64,000 nt of DNA from Paracyclopina nana. Its lineage: Eukaryota; Arthropoda; Copepoda; Cyclopoida; Cyclopettidae. Position 1 is the first letter of the stretch. Each line of letters starts with the position of its first letter. Below are positions 20,801 through 32,070 of this stretch, piece by piece. A program made the position numbers and the translations under genes. Location of the stretch: contig JAGUCH010000003.1 in NCBI GenBank assembly GCA_019096065.1, positions 8,928,001-8,992,000 on the forward strand. The letters run 5' to 3'. A model generated the notes under the pieces. The model searched no databases, had not been told where the DNA came from, and worked only from the letters and a program-made list of their open reading frames with translations.

Positions 20801-23800
20801 CAAGAGGCCACAGTGAAGATTCAGTCGGCCTTCAAGGGTTTCGCTGTGCGCAAGCAGAATCTAGAGCAAGCGAAGGCTGCAAGGGTGATCCAGAAAAACT
20901 TCAGGGGCTACAATCGAAGAAAGCACGCATTTGCATCCACCGTAGAAGTAGCCACTGCCGCCATCAAGATTCAAAAAGTCTACAGGGGCTTCCAGACGAG
21001 AAAAAAGTACAGGGACGTGATCCGAAGAAGGAAGAAGGCCTCTGACAACGACTTGCCAGACTTGAACTGTGCCGATGTGGCAAATGCGACGGTGAAAATT
21101 CAAAAGGTTTTCCGGGGCTACCAGACCAGGAAACAGCTCAAAGAGGAGAGAGATTTGCCTGACCTGAGTGCAGCTGACGTTGCAAATGCGGCTGTGAAAA
21201 TCCAAAAAGTCTACAGAGGCTTCCAAGCTAGGAAAAATGTCAAGGAAGATTTACCCAACCTGCGCTGCGCGAAAGTGGCTGCGGCAGCCATCAAAATACA
21301 AAAAGTTTACAAAGGTTTCCAAGCTAGAAAAAAGGTGAAAGCCCTTAGAGAGCTCCCCGACTTGAGGGACCCCGGCATGGCTGATGCTGCTCTCAAAATC
21401 CAATCAGTGTATCGAGGATTCCAGGCTCGCAAGCATATAACTAAGAAAGACGACTTGCCCGACCTTGATGCTGCGGACGTTGCAGCAGCCACCATCAAGA
21501 TACAAAAAGTCTACAGGGGGTTCCAAGTTCGGCGGCGCGTGAAGACGTTGCAAAGCGATCAGTTGCCTGATCTGAAAGCTGCCGATGTGGCAGCTGCAGC
21601 CATTAAGATACAGAAGGTGTATCGCGGTTTTCAGGCGAGAAAAAAAGTGAAAGAGCTGCCGAATGATCCTGGCACGAACGATGCCGCCATCAAAATTCAG
21701 TCAGTCTTCAGAGGTTTTCAGGCGAGAAAGGAGCAGCAATTGGCATCACCAACTGATCAATTGCCCGATCTGAAGAATGCTGATGTGGCGCTGGCCGCCC
21801 TCAAAATACAAAAAGTGTATCGAGGCTTCCAAACGAGAAAAATGGTTGGCAGCAAGGTAGCTAGCCATAAAGTAGCCGAAGCCGAGGATTTGCCCGATCT
21901 CGCTTGTCCTGATGTTGCGGAAGCAGCCCTGAAAATACAGAAAGTCTATCGAGGCTTCCAAGTGAGAGCTCAGTTGAAGAAGGATGAAGATCTGCCAGAC
22001 TTGAATTGCCCCGACGTGGCCAATGCAGCGGTCAACATTCAAAAAGCTTTCAGAGGCTATCAAGTTCGAAAAAAGGCCCTGGAAGCTGAAGACCTACCGG
22101 ATCTATCGAGACAGGATGTAGCCGACGCAGCAGTCAAGATTCAGGCAGTTTACCGAGGATTTCAGGCCCGGAAGAAGGTGAAGCAAGTCGACTTCCCATC
22201 CATGACCTTGGCTGCGATGAGAATCCAAAAAGTGTACCGAGGCTACAGAGATCGAAAACGTTATGCGGAGCTCAAGGAGATGCCTGATCTAAGGTGCAAA
22301 GATGTGGCCGATGCAGCTGTCAAAATTCAGAGCGTCTTCAGGGGATTTCAAGTGCGCCAGGCCAAGAAAATTGAGGACGAAGCCAAAGATGAATTGCCGG
22401 ATCTTAGCTCTGCTGACGTGGCTGATGCTGCCCTAAGAATTCAGAGTGTTTACAGGGGCTTTCAGGCCAGGCGGGCCTTGAAGCCTTGCGTTTCCATCAC
22501 CATCACCGAGCCGGATGAGGACCACTGGTATGATGACGACTACGAGGAAGAAATGCCAGACCTCACCTCAGCTGAATTGGCGGAGGCAGCTGTAAAAATT
22601 CAGAAGGTCTTCAGAGGCTTCAAAGTGCGCAAAGTGAATGCATGCAGCCTTGACAACCAGCTCTCAGATCTCACCTGTCCAGATGTGGCCAAGTCCGCCA
22701 TCACCATTCAGAGAGTCTATCGTGGATTTCAGACCCGCAAGAAGGTGCAGGAAGAGCTGCCTAATTTAAAGTGCGCTAAGGTGGCACGAGCAACCGTCAA
22801 AATCCAGAAAGTGTACAGAGGTTATCAGGCCCGGAAACAGCTGAGGGATGAGTTGCCCAACTTGAAATGTGCCAAAGTTGCGAGGGCCACTGTCAAAATT
22901 CAAAAGGTCTACAGAGGCTACCAGACGAGGAAGCGGCTCCGAGATGAACTGCCTGACTTGAAGTGCGCAAAGGTTGCCGAGTCAGCATTACAAATCCAAA
23001 AGGCCTATCGGGGCTTTCAGGCAAGGAAAAAGGTGAGAGCTCTTAAAGAGGTGCCCAACTTGAAGAGCCCTGATGTCGCTGATGCAGCTGTCAAGATTCA
23101 GGCTGCCTCCAGAAGAGGGAACCAGAGTGGGAACAAATCAAGGCGCGCTGCTGACGTTGCTGCGGCCGCCACCAAGATCCAAAAGGTGTATCGGGGCTTC
23201 CAGGCCAGGAAGAAGGCGAAGGAGCTGCAAGAGTTGCCAGACCTAAGATGCAGGGACGTGGCAAGGGCTGCAGTGACAATTCAATCTGCCTACAGAGGCT
23301 TCCAGGCGAGGAAGAGCGCTGAGCAAGAGGGCTTACCTGATCTGAGAGCGGCGGACGTGGCTGCTGCCACGGTGAAAATTCAAAAGGTGTACCGTGGCTT
23401 CCAGGCTCGAAAAAAGGTGAAGGAGCTTCCCAATCTCAAGGAGCGGGGGATGGCCGATGCTGCAGTCGGAGGCTTTCAAGCGAGAAAGCAAAGCAGAGTG
23501 CAGTATGCAGCGGAAGAAGATCTGCCCGACTTGAAAGATCCTGCAATGGCCGAAGCAGCCGTGAAGATTCAGTCTGTGTACAGGGGCTTCCAGGCTAGGA
23601 GAGAGCCTAGCCTCACCTCGAAGATGAGCACGGTGCGAGCGGATGAAAGAGTGCGCCAAGCCATGCCAGCCAAGAAGCCCCTGCGTGCCCTTGAGCCCTC
23701 GGCGCTCGTAGAGAGGCCCTCAGAGGAGATGTTGAGGCACCCCGGAGACGTTGTGGCTGCTGCCATCACACTCCAGAGGTTCTTCAGGAGGCTCAAGGAG

Positions 23801-26461
23801 AACAACCGGCTGAGAAAGCAGCGCATCAACGACGACAACTCATCTGAAGAGGACCTAGAGCGAAATGATGGCTCGCCTGATTCTAGTGACGACACCGACT
23901 CATCGGTGACGGAATCGAGGAGCGATGCTGCTTCTATTTCAAGAGACTCGCAGCCATCCTTGTTTGAGAGCGGATCCTCCAGCTCGGAGACTGAGGCCGA
24001 AGACGAGAAACCAGACCTGGAGGATCCAGAGGTGCAGGTGGCCGCAGCCAAAATTCAGTCCGCGTTCAAGGGCATGCAGGTGCGAAAGAAGATTGAGCAG
24101 AGGAGAAGGGGAGAGGAGAATGCTGCAGCGGTGCGACTGCAAGCCCACTTCAAGGGGTTCGTGACGAGAAAAGCGCTGAAGGAAGCCGCCCGTCCGCTGC
24201 CGTCCGATCTACCCGACCTCAAGGCTAGGGACGTTCAAGATGCAGCAGTCAAGATCCAATCCGCCTTTCGAGGACACAGAACTCGAAGAATGCGCCCTCG
24301 TGACGATTTGCCCGATCTCGAGGAGCGAGGCGTGCAGGATGCCGCCGTCAAAATTCAGTCAGCCTTCCGCGGGCACAAAGTGCGAAGGGCGGCTAAAGCG
24401 TCCCCGCCTCTTCCTGACCTGAAAGCCAAAGATGTGCAGGAGGCTGCCGTCAAAATTCAGTCTGCCTTTCGTGGTCACAAAGCGCGGAGGAGAAAAGCGG
24501 AGGAGGATTTGCCCGATTTGGGCAGCAAAGATGTGCAAGATGCCGCCGCCAAAATACAGGCCGCTTTCAGAGGCCATCATGTGCGGAAAAGCCGCAAGGG
24601 GAGAAGGCAGGTGGCTGACGACGAGCTGCCTAGTCTGACCGATGCGAAGGTGGCAGAGGCCACTGTGAAAATTCAAAAGGTGTACAAGGGGTTTCAGACG
24701 AGGAAACAAGTGCAGAAGATGAGGGCGACGGAAAACTATGCGGCGGCCAAAATTCAAGCGCTCTACAAAGGTGCGAAAACAAGGGAGAAGATGAGGGCCG
24801 ATGCGGTGACTGCGGCATCGGTGGCCGAAGCATTCAGCCTTCCAGCAACAAGGCCCAGAGCGCAGAAGACCCCCGCACCTTCCTTAGATTTCGACAGCCT
24901 CCCCCCACCGCCAGTTGCAGCAGGGGACCTCGAGAGAAAAAACTCGCTGGTGCTCGAGGGAACTTCCAACGCCAATTTCAAGCCAAGAAAACAATCTCTT
25001 GAGCAGCACGCTTCGGCGGAGTTTGGGGTGGTCAAACCTCACAAGTCGCCATTGCCGGAGAGATCGGCAAAGTTGAAAGAGGTAGCGATTCCTAGGGTGC
25101 CAGAGGACGCCGCGCCCAATGCTGCGCAAGCCGCATTCACGGGCCTCATCAGGCAGGCCTCGTTAGGCAACTTTTTTAAGAAAGCAGCACCTCTTGAGCC
25201 TTCTCCCCCCACTGCCGTTGCTGCGTCGCCAAAATCCGAAAGTATGGAGACGCATCAGGCCTCGGAGCCGCCTTCACCCGACGGCGACGGCATTAGCGGA
25301 GAGAGAAAGCAATCCGTTGGGAACATTCTGTTGACCAGCAAAATGTTCAGTTTGCCTCAGGCCGCGGCTGCGGCTGTCGCCAACAGCTCAGTTGGAAAGG
25401 AGAGGAAAAAGGAGGCCATGCCTACTCAAGCCGCGAGTGGAGGCTTTTTCTCGTTCTTCAAGAAGAAGCCCGACAAATTGCTGACGGAGCCAGCCAAGCC
25501 GCCAGCCGCCGTTGAGCAGCAGGAGCCGCTGGCCAACGTCGAGTTCCAGTTCGCGCAGCCGCCCATCAAGAGGCCAACCCGAGATGACGACCTCATCCAG
25601 GTGGTGCTGACCGCGGTCGAAGACAACTGGCTCAAGCAGGCGCCTCAACCCACGTTGGACAAAACGAGAGCGTTGCAGGTGGAGAAGGAGGAGTCCGCCG
25701 ACCTGTCCGAATCCGAGAGGGACACCAGCGAGGCCGACTACCTGAAGGTCAAGGAGAAGCTGGCAGTGACTGCTGCAGCCTCGGACGACGAAGGCATCCA
25801 CCTGTGTCGCCAAGAGTCGAACGGCGAGCTTCCGTATCTGGAGACCACCTTGCCCCAAGAGAAGCCCGGCACGGTCACCATCACACCGAGCAGCCGGCGG
25901 GTGACGGAATGCAGACTCGCCAGCGTGGAGAGGCCGAGAAGCGCCTCGCCCAGAAACCCAGGCAAACTGGACGATCTCAAGAGAACAACGACGGACGCTC
26001 AAGCCGTTCCCCCGGCCATAAAAGTGGTCCTGCCGCGACAAGACTCCAAGTCAGCCATTGCGAGGAATCCGCCTGCTCAGCCCTGGGAGACCTTCGCAAG
26101 TCAGGCCCTGCAAAGTCCTCGTCAGGCCAGGAAAACGACGACGGGATCAAAGGAGGGATGGGTGAACTGCGAGGAATTGCCCTCGCCACCCAAGCCTATT
26201 CGAAGGTACGACTCGAATGAGTCGTCCTCCTCCTCAGACTCTTCCTCCTCCTCCTCCTCCTCCTCATCATCATCATCATCATCAACCGCGTCCGAATCCA
26301 GCCCTCCCCCACCATCACCTCCTTCCGAGCGAGACTCGCCACCGATGAGTCCAACAAAAGCGGCAGCTTTGCCAACGACCAAGCCACCCCCACCACTGGT
26401 ACCGAAAAAGCCAGCAAGGCCGCCGCATCAACAGAAATCCAGTGAGGCAGGACGTCGATAG
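17872..26461 (+). CDS. Giant IQ-repeat (calmodulin-binding) protein with KQDSY repeats, 5 exons
   Basis: Exons 17872-18013, 18572-18693, 18759-19263, 19314-19639 and 19700-26461 join in frame with GT-AG introns and give about 2618 residues. The start ATG at 17872 is preceded by an in-frame TGA six bases upstream. Residues about 280-680 carry ten or so copies of an (R/K)KQDSYxxAI motif; intron 4 splits one of them (KQ|ESYLMAV). Residues about 540-2060 hold about 37 intact IQ motifs (consensus KIQKVYRGFQARK), spaced about 27-35 residues apart and linked by LPDLxxxDVAxAAV. IQ motifs bind apo-calmodulin or myosin light chains, so the protein is probably a multivalent calmodulin scaffold. The tail has a serine run and proline-rich PPPPLVPKKP segments that could bind SH3 domains. 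No catalytic domain is seen. It may be related to IQ-repeat neuronal proteins such as insect igloo, but this is not established. Confidence 0.85.
18053..18283. mobile_element. ~231-bp MITE-like repeat, copy 1, in intron 1 of the IQ gene
   Basis: Starts GTGTTCACCTA and ends with the inverse complement GTGAACAC. It contains the internal palindrome AAGGAAATTTTTTCCTT. A second, clearly homologous copy in the same orientation lies at 31299-31531, with matching blocks such as CCTCTTTTGGTCA and AGAAGTGTTTTGATTAA (first base varies). This is a non-autonomous element; its superfamily was not determined. Confidence 0.7.
22753..22995 (+). repeat. Recent tandem duplication inside the IQ array
   Basis: Three consecutive units share LPNLKCAKVARATVKIQKVY or nearly so (starting near 22757, 22850 and 22943, about 93 bp apart) and are much more alike than the other IQ units. 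This shows local expansion by unequal exchange within the coding array. Confidence 0.65.
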
Positions 26462-26893
26462 GCGCACCTAAACCTTACTAGCGCATGCCCTTAGACTTCT
26501 AGCCTGTATCAGTAGTTCTCCCCAGTGCGCGTATACTATCTGCAATGCGGAAGTGCCTTTTTTGAAAGCACTTTTGAATTCTTGTGATCAAGCCTTAAAC
26601 TGAACATGTCCCCTTGAAATGAAACTTATTGTTCCATCTTCATTATATCATCAATGCCTTGATTGTGAGCAGCCCACAATTTCAATGGATCTGTGCTCAA
26701 ATGACTTTCTAAAATTTCCTAAAATATCCAGTATCCTCTACTATATAGTATGATGACTCGTTTATGTTTATTGATTTTCATCGAACTGATGCGCCTCGTT
26801 GTTTGATGGGGACTTTCATTTTGCAATGTGCACCGTTCAACTTTTAACAACCTTACCTATATAACTCTTCTTCCCACTCATTGACACGCACAA

Positions 26894-26899
26894 AATAAA
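26894..26899 (+). terminator. AATAAA polyadenylation signal of the IQ-repeat gene
   Basis: The first AATAAA after the stop codon, about 430 bp downstream of it; the stretch between is non-coding 3' UTR. Confidence 0.55.
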
Positions 26900-27205
26900 G
26901 CAATTGTCAACTTAAATTTCAATTGCCCTTGATTCGTTGGCGTTGCTAATACGGCTTACGTAAGAGCAAAAGTAATACTGATAATTGTTGATGCTTGTTG
27001 TTAATAAACCTAGTACTACAATCTAGAAAATATTTTTATCCAGGGAGTATCATGGCTGAGGGTTGTTGGCGCCAAGATGATCTATGGTGAAAGGTGAGCT
27101 CTATGCGCAGCTTTGCCATAGCAAGTCATCAACATTTACCTTGGGGATTCCTTCAAGCATTTGATGGCGACATTGACCGGAAAGTGAATCATAGCTCCCA
27201 GGAAA

Positions 27206-27345
27206 ATTGGGCTTTGCTCCACGGTGTAGTTACAATTTTCCGAATAAGGTAAAAAAGATGGCATTAGGAGTAACCTCCGATTCATTTTCTAGGTTTTACG
27301 ATTTTTGTTATCATTTGGCTTTTTGTTTACAAAATATTGTCTATT
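27206..27345 (+). repeat. ~140-bp dispersed repeat, left copy
   Basis: ATTGGGCTTTGCTCCACGGT through AAGGTAAAAAAGATGGCATT and GGAGTAACCTCCGATTC recurs with small differences at 30204-30350 in the same orientation. The two copies flank the large palindromic element. Confidence 0.75.
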
Positions 27346-28003
27346 TGGGGCTCCTACCTTAGGATCTACTACGGACCCGGAATAGAAACTACTATGACGG
27401 ACCCGGACTAGCATCTACGCCGGACCCGGAATAGAATCTACTGCCATGACATACAAGGAATAGGAACTACTATGACAGAACCGGAATATGATCTATTGGG
27501 TAACAGAACAGGAATAGCATCTACAACAGACCATTGCTTACATCTACTGCAAAGATAGAACAGGAATATAATCTACTTGACAGAAACTAGCCCAGCAAAG
27601 TTAGTGTATACTTCAACTTAGTCAAATAGGATATCCAGAAGTCCTTATCTAAGCAACATCTCTGTATGTCTTGGACATGTTTTTGAGTCTGTCAAGTACA
27701 CAGGCATAAAAAAGTCATAGTCTAACAAGTTAGAGGCAAGTCCTGAAGCATTGGCCAAGTTCTGAAGTTTAAACAAGTCCTGAAGTTAGAAGCAAGCTCT
27801 GAAGTTAGAAGCAAGTCCTGAAGTTAGAAGCAAGTCTTGAAGTTTAAAGCAAGTCTTGCAGTTTCAGCCAAGTCAAGTATTAGCCAAGTCCTTAAGTATT
27901 GGTCAAATCCTGAAGTATAGCTAGGTCCTGAAGTATATCCATCTTAGCTTTATCAGTCTTAACTAATTCAAGTAGGTCAGCCTACTTTGTATTCTGATAT
28001 GTA

Positions 28004-28538
28004 TTAACAATAGATTCTATTCCTGGTCTGGTGTAGATTATGTTCCTAGTACGTCACAGTAGTTTCTATGCCTGTACTGTCACTGTAGATTCTATTCCGG
28101 CTCCGTCATGGAGTAGATTATATTCCGGTACTGTCACAGTAGTTCCTATTCCGGCTCTGTCATGAAGTAGATTCTATTCCGGTGCCGTCACAGTAGTTTC
28201 TAGTACAGTATGTCCTGGTAGATCCTATTCCGGCTTCCCCCCATTAGAGCCTTCTGGAAAAGATAGAACCTCTTCTGTTTGTCAACAAAACCGCCAAATA
28301 GAGGGAAGCCGGAATAGGATCTACCAGGACATACTGTACTAGAAACTACTGTGACGGCACCGGAATAGAATCTACTTCATGACAGAGCTGGAATAGGAAC
28401 TACTGTGACAGTACCGGAATATAATCTACTCCATGACGGAGCCGGAATAGAATCTACAGTGACAGTACAGGCATAGAAACTACTGTGACGTACTAGGAAC
28501 ATAATCTACACCAGACCAGGAATAGAATCTGTTGTTAA
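28004..28538. repeat. Inner inverted repeat (236-bp arms, 63-bp spacer)
   Basis: 28004-28239 reads as the inverse complement of 28303-28538 with only a few differences (for example ATTGTTAA against GTTGTTAA at the outer end). The arms consist of units of the kind GTGACNGNACCGGAATAGAATCTAC. The 63-bp spacer is unique. The same unit occurs in the outer arms of the enclosing palindrome, so both belong to one family. Confidence 0.85.
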
Positions 28539-28540
28539 TA

Positions 28541-28693
28541 TAGGATTATACACCTCTAGGCTGGAGGATAACACGAATTATTTTTTAGTGTCAAGTGACA
28601 GATCACGAGTGAGCGGAGCGAACGAGTGATTGGCACGAGACACTAAAAAATAATGAGTGTTATCCGACAGCCAAGAGGTGTATAATCCTATTA
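28541..28693. repeat. ~150-bp hairpin (MITE-like)
   Basis: TAGGATTATACACCTCT at the left pairs with AGAGGTGTATAATCCTA at the right, and inside them GGATAACAC plus ATTATTTTTTAGTGTC pair with GACACTAAAAAATAAT and GTGTTATCC. The sequence just right of the hairpin (CCTATTACTATTAGCT-CCCCCAACATTT) recurs near 33857, so it may mark a dispersed family. Confidence 0.7.
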
Positions 28694-28967
28694 CTATTAG
28701 CTACCCCCAACATTTCAAGCATTGGGTAAAATTTAATTTAGGTAAGTTTTTTGGCTTGATTTTAGCAAGATATGCCTTAAATTTTGCGACTCGCTTACTG
28801 ATGCATGAGCTCATCAAAGTTGACCCAGTGGTCTAGCCTGCAACATGCGCTTATTGCCGTGCGTCTTGCAACTGCGCCTGGCCGGCCGGTACGGCCATGA
28901 ATATGCAGCGCTCGCCAGTTGCTATTTGTATTTGACCCGGCTCTTAACTAGCTTTTCATGAAGCAAT

Positions 28968-29046
28968 TCGTTGGCTCAGAGGTAGAGCGTCGGCGCGCCA
29001 ACCAGGTGTCCCGAGTTCAAATCTTGCTAGATCCTTCCTTTTTTCT
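28968..29046 (+). pseudogene. tRNA-like sequence (degenerate tRNA or tRNA-derived repeat)
   Basis: TGGCTCAGAGGTAGAGC fits a Pol III A box/D arm and GAGTTCAAATC fits a B box/T arm at tRNA spacing, with an oligo-T run downstream. The anticodon stem and acceptor stem do not pair properly, so this is not a functional tRNA as read. It may be a decayed tRNA or the head of a SINE. Confidence 0.4.
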
Positions 29047-30203
29047 ATCATATTCAAATGAAATAGATGGCGCAAGGATCAAGTAAGGTATAATGATCAT
29101 TATCCACTTGCAGATGCATAATGTTCATTATCCTTCTCTAAATAAAACAAGAGTATAAAAATCATGGAAAATATATGGTCGCAACTTATGTACTGCTCAG
29201 CCGTCTCAGCTAATAGTAATACATACCAGAATACAAAGTAGGCTGACCTACTTGAATTAGTTAAGACTGATAAAGCTAAGATGGATATACTTCAGGACCT
29301 AGCTATACTTCAGGATTTGACTGATTCTTAAGGACTTGGCTAATACTTGACTTGGCTGAAACTTCAAGACTTGCTTTAAACTTCAAGACTTGCTTCTAAC
29401 TTCAGGACTTGCTTCTAACTTCAGGACTTGTTTAAACTTCAGAACTTGGCCAATGCTTCAGGACTTGCCTCTAACTTGTTAGACTATGACTTTTTTATGC
29501 CTGTGTACTTGACAGACTCAAAAACATGTCCAAGACATACAGAGATGTTGCTTAGATAAGGACTTCTGGATATCCTATTTGACTAAGTTGAAGTATACAC
29601 TAACTTTGCTGGGCTAGTTTCTGTCTAGTAGATTATATTCCTGTTCTATCTTTGCAGTAGATGTAAGCAATGGTCTGTTGTAGATGCTATTCCTGTTCTG
29701 TTACCCAATAGATCATATTCCGGTTCTGTCATAGTAGTTCCTATTCCTTGTATGTCATGGCAGTAGATTCTATTCCGGGTCCGGCGTAGATGCTAGTCCG
29801 GTTCCGTCATAGTAGTTTCTATTCCGGGTCCGTAGTAGATCCTAAGGTAGGAGCCCCTTTTGAGTCCTTTATAAAGCTCATATGTCTTGCTTGCTATTAG
29901 TTGTTGCAGTGCCTTTTATTGCAGTGCCATTGTACAATAGTGCCAATTGTTGCATTGCCAATTTATGTAGGTGCCTTTCCCAAAAAGTGCCTTTTACCAG
30001 CAGAGCCTTTTCTGATTGTTCCCTATAAAGAGCCGAGCATTGTCGTGGCCCGCAATCAACAAGAAAGTAAGGCGCAAATTGAGGCCGCTAATTGCTATGA
30101 ATTGAGGCAGCTGCTAATTTAGTCCGTTTAAAGACTGGAAAGGGATGTCCCTCAATCGGTCGATTTTGAGACATCCACAAATTAAGGCCGCTAAAGACTG
30201 CAA

Positions 30204-30350
30204 ATTGGGCTTTGCTCACGGTGTAGTTACATTTTCCCAATAAGGTAAAAAAGATGGCATTAGGAGTAACCTCCGATTCTTTTTCAAAGTCGCTTCAACT
30301 AGTTCGTCGCATAATCGTTATCATTTGGCTTTTTGACTTCTAAAAACGAA
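30204..30350 (+). repeat. ~140-bp dispersed repeat, right copy
   Basis: Matches 27206-27345 through the AAGGTAAAAAAGATGGCATT and GAGTAACCTCCGATTC core, with an insertion of about 20 bp near 30287. Same orientation as the left copy. Confidence 0.75.
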
Positions 30351-31298
30351 ATATTTGGCGTTCTTGTCAAGAAACGAGAGATTTTCTGCCTTTTCCAGAA
30401 AGCTCCACCGTGTATCAAGCTTGCTTTTCTTGGGCAAATTGTCCTGCAAAGCACACAATTATTACTCACTGTGCCTATAAAATGGCAACAAAACTGGATT
30501 AAATCTTACTTTTAAAAAGTTAGAAGACTAAAATATTTGTAAATTAGTTGAAATATACCAAATCTGTTGACTTTAAAAATTGATCGGAGGTTCAATTTTT
30601 TTAGATCGGGTCTTGTAGCGGAGCAGGTGCAAACAGAAACAGATCGAAATTCAATTTTCAGCCTGCTTAGCCTACGCTGCTATTAGCTGGGCTATCATTA
30701 TCTCCTCCTAGCGGCAAAAATCATTACTAACAGAGCCTCCGTAAGCAAAGCCCAATTGAAGCCTCACTTCAGGCAGACTCTACCGCAAATCCTCCCCAAT
30801 CTCGAGATCAAGCTACCAAAATTAGAGAAATAAACTGAGAACTATTTGGAAATTGTGCACGTTAATGTAAGAAAAACAGGAGAACACAAGTTAAAATGGA
30901 AATAGGCTGGTAAAGTCATGAATAAAAACAAACTTCCTTATCCAAACATTATGCTGCCGGGTGCCAGTACCTGGTAATGCTACGGATCGTATCTGGTATT
31001 ACCAGAATGCATCGTACTTGGTACAACAAACGCTTCGTCCCTGGAACTACTGCCAAGACTGACCAGGTACTACTGGCAAAACGCACCATAGCCCGGAACT
31101 TCTCCTTGAGCAGGTCTTAGACTCTACCAAGATTTGAGTCAAGTCTGGCTAAGTCTTAAATTGTCAGCCAAGTCGAGGGTTTTCTTTGTGACCCAAGCTT
31201 GGTAAGTACTATTGTTTGCAAAATCCTGGATTGTGAGTCATGCTTGAAAAAAGCTATTCTCGATATTACCGGAAAAAGCTAAGATAAAAGAGTATGCT

Positions 31299-31531
31299 GT
31301 GTTCACCTAACAAGGAAATTTTTTCCTTCCGTTAAATTGCGTTTTACTTAAGCTTCCTATTTCAGAGCTGATCATTTTTACTCACTTTTCATAGCTTCAA
31401 TTAGACCGCTTTTCCAACCTCTTTTGGTCATATGAGCTAGAAGTGTTTTGATTAAATCATAAGTACGAAAACTTAAGCATGTCGTTTAAGGCTGTCGTAA
31501 GATTTTAAGGAAACGAGGCATAGATGAACAC
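31299..31531. mobile_element. ~233-bp MITE-like repeat, copy 2
   Basis: Homologous over its full length to 18053-18283. It starts GTGTTCACCTAA and ends ATGAACACC. Roughly one base in six or seven differs between the copies by eye, so neither insertion is recent. Confidence 0.7.
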
Positions 31532-32070
31532 CCTATTAATCAAACGCTCGCTCAACTTTATTTTGAGCGAAATAAATGGTTTGCTTTGCCTAATTTCGCT
31601 CAACAAAGCAGCTGCTTTGCTTGATTGTTGAGCGTTTGCTTAGCTATTTTACCTTAGCTTAGCTTTTCCAGGTCACATAACGGCCTAAAATTATGCGTTG
31701 CAAATCTTGCTTGGTAAGTTTTGCTTAGCAAGTCATCCTTGTCAAGTCTTGTTGTAAAGTCTTGCTTGGTCACAGACACCCAAGAAAAAAAGCTTTCAAT
31801 TTTGTAGTACCTAGCATGATGCGTTTTGTAGCACCAAGTACGGTCCGTCATGACAATAGCTCCAAGTACGATCCGTTCTAGTAGAACCAGGTAAGGTTTC
31901 CCAAGCAGAATTGTGTATTCTAGTCACTCATAGGTTGGAGTGCATAATAAAAAGGAGATATGTTGCTTCAAAATAAAAGCCGCTTCACCACATCACACAT
32001 GCGTTATTTGCAGCCCTCGCTTCTTGAAATACGGTATTTTCTTAACACCTGAAATCAGATATGTAACCAC

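Larger units (their letters stand above)
27347..29857. mobile_element. 2.5-kb palindromic foldback-like element (family B)
   Basis: The left arm (27347-28006) and right arm (29217-29857) are inverse complements along their whole length, both beginning GGGGCTCCTACCTTAGGATC when read inward. The outer part of each arm is made of roughly 30-bp units with GGAATAGAATCTAC-TGAC-CCGG patterns, and the inner part of repeats of AAGTCCTGAAGTTAGAAGC type. A second inverted pair with the same GGAATAGAATCTAC units sits inside (28004-28239 and 28303-28538), then a 150-bp hairpin and a tRNA-like stretch. There is no coding capacity. Target duplication is unclear; only TTT adjoins both ends. Confidence 0.85.
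29858..32070. other. Intergenic repeats without a gene
   Basis: Contains the right copy of the 140-bp dispersed repeat (30204-30350), scattered GTACTTGGTAC/CCAAGTACGATCCGT motifs at 30960-31090 and 31805-31890, the second MITE-like copy (31299-31531), and AGTCTTG-type short repeats at 31110-31780. No exon is supported. Confidence 0.5.

Noticed and set aside
26122-26417. Minus-strand frames with long acidic or methionine/arginine runs
   Set aside because: Antisense shadow of the serine-codon run in the IQ-repeat protein.
28968-29046. Functional tRNA gene
   Set aside because: A and B boxes fit but the anticodon and acceptor stems do not pair; kept only as a tRNA-like pseudogene.
27347-29857. 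Helitron or retroelement interpretation of the 2.5-kb palindrome
   Set aside because: Both ends are long inverse complements with no LTR, no CTRR hairpin end and no coding remnant; a foldback-type structure fits better.
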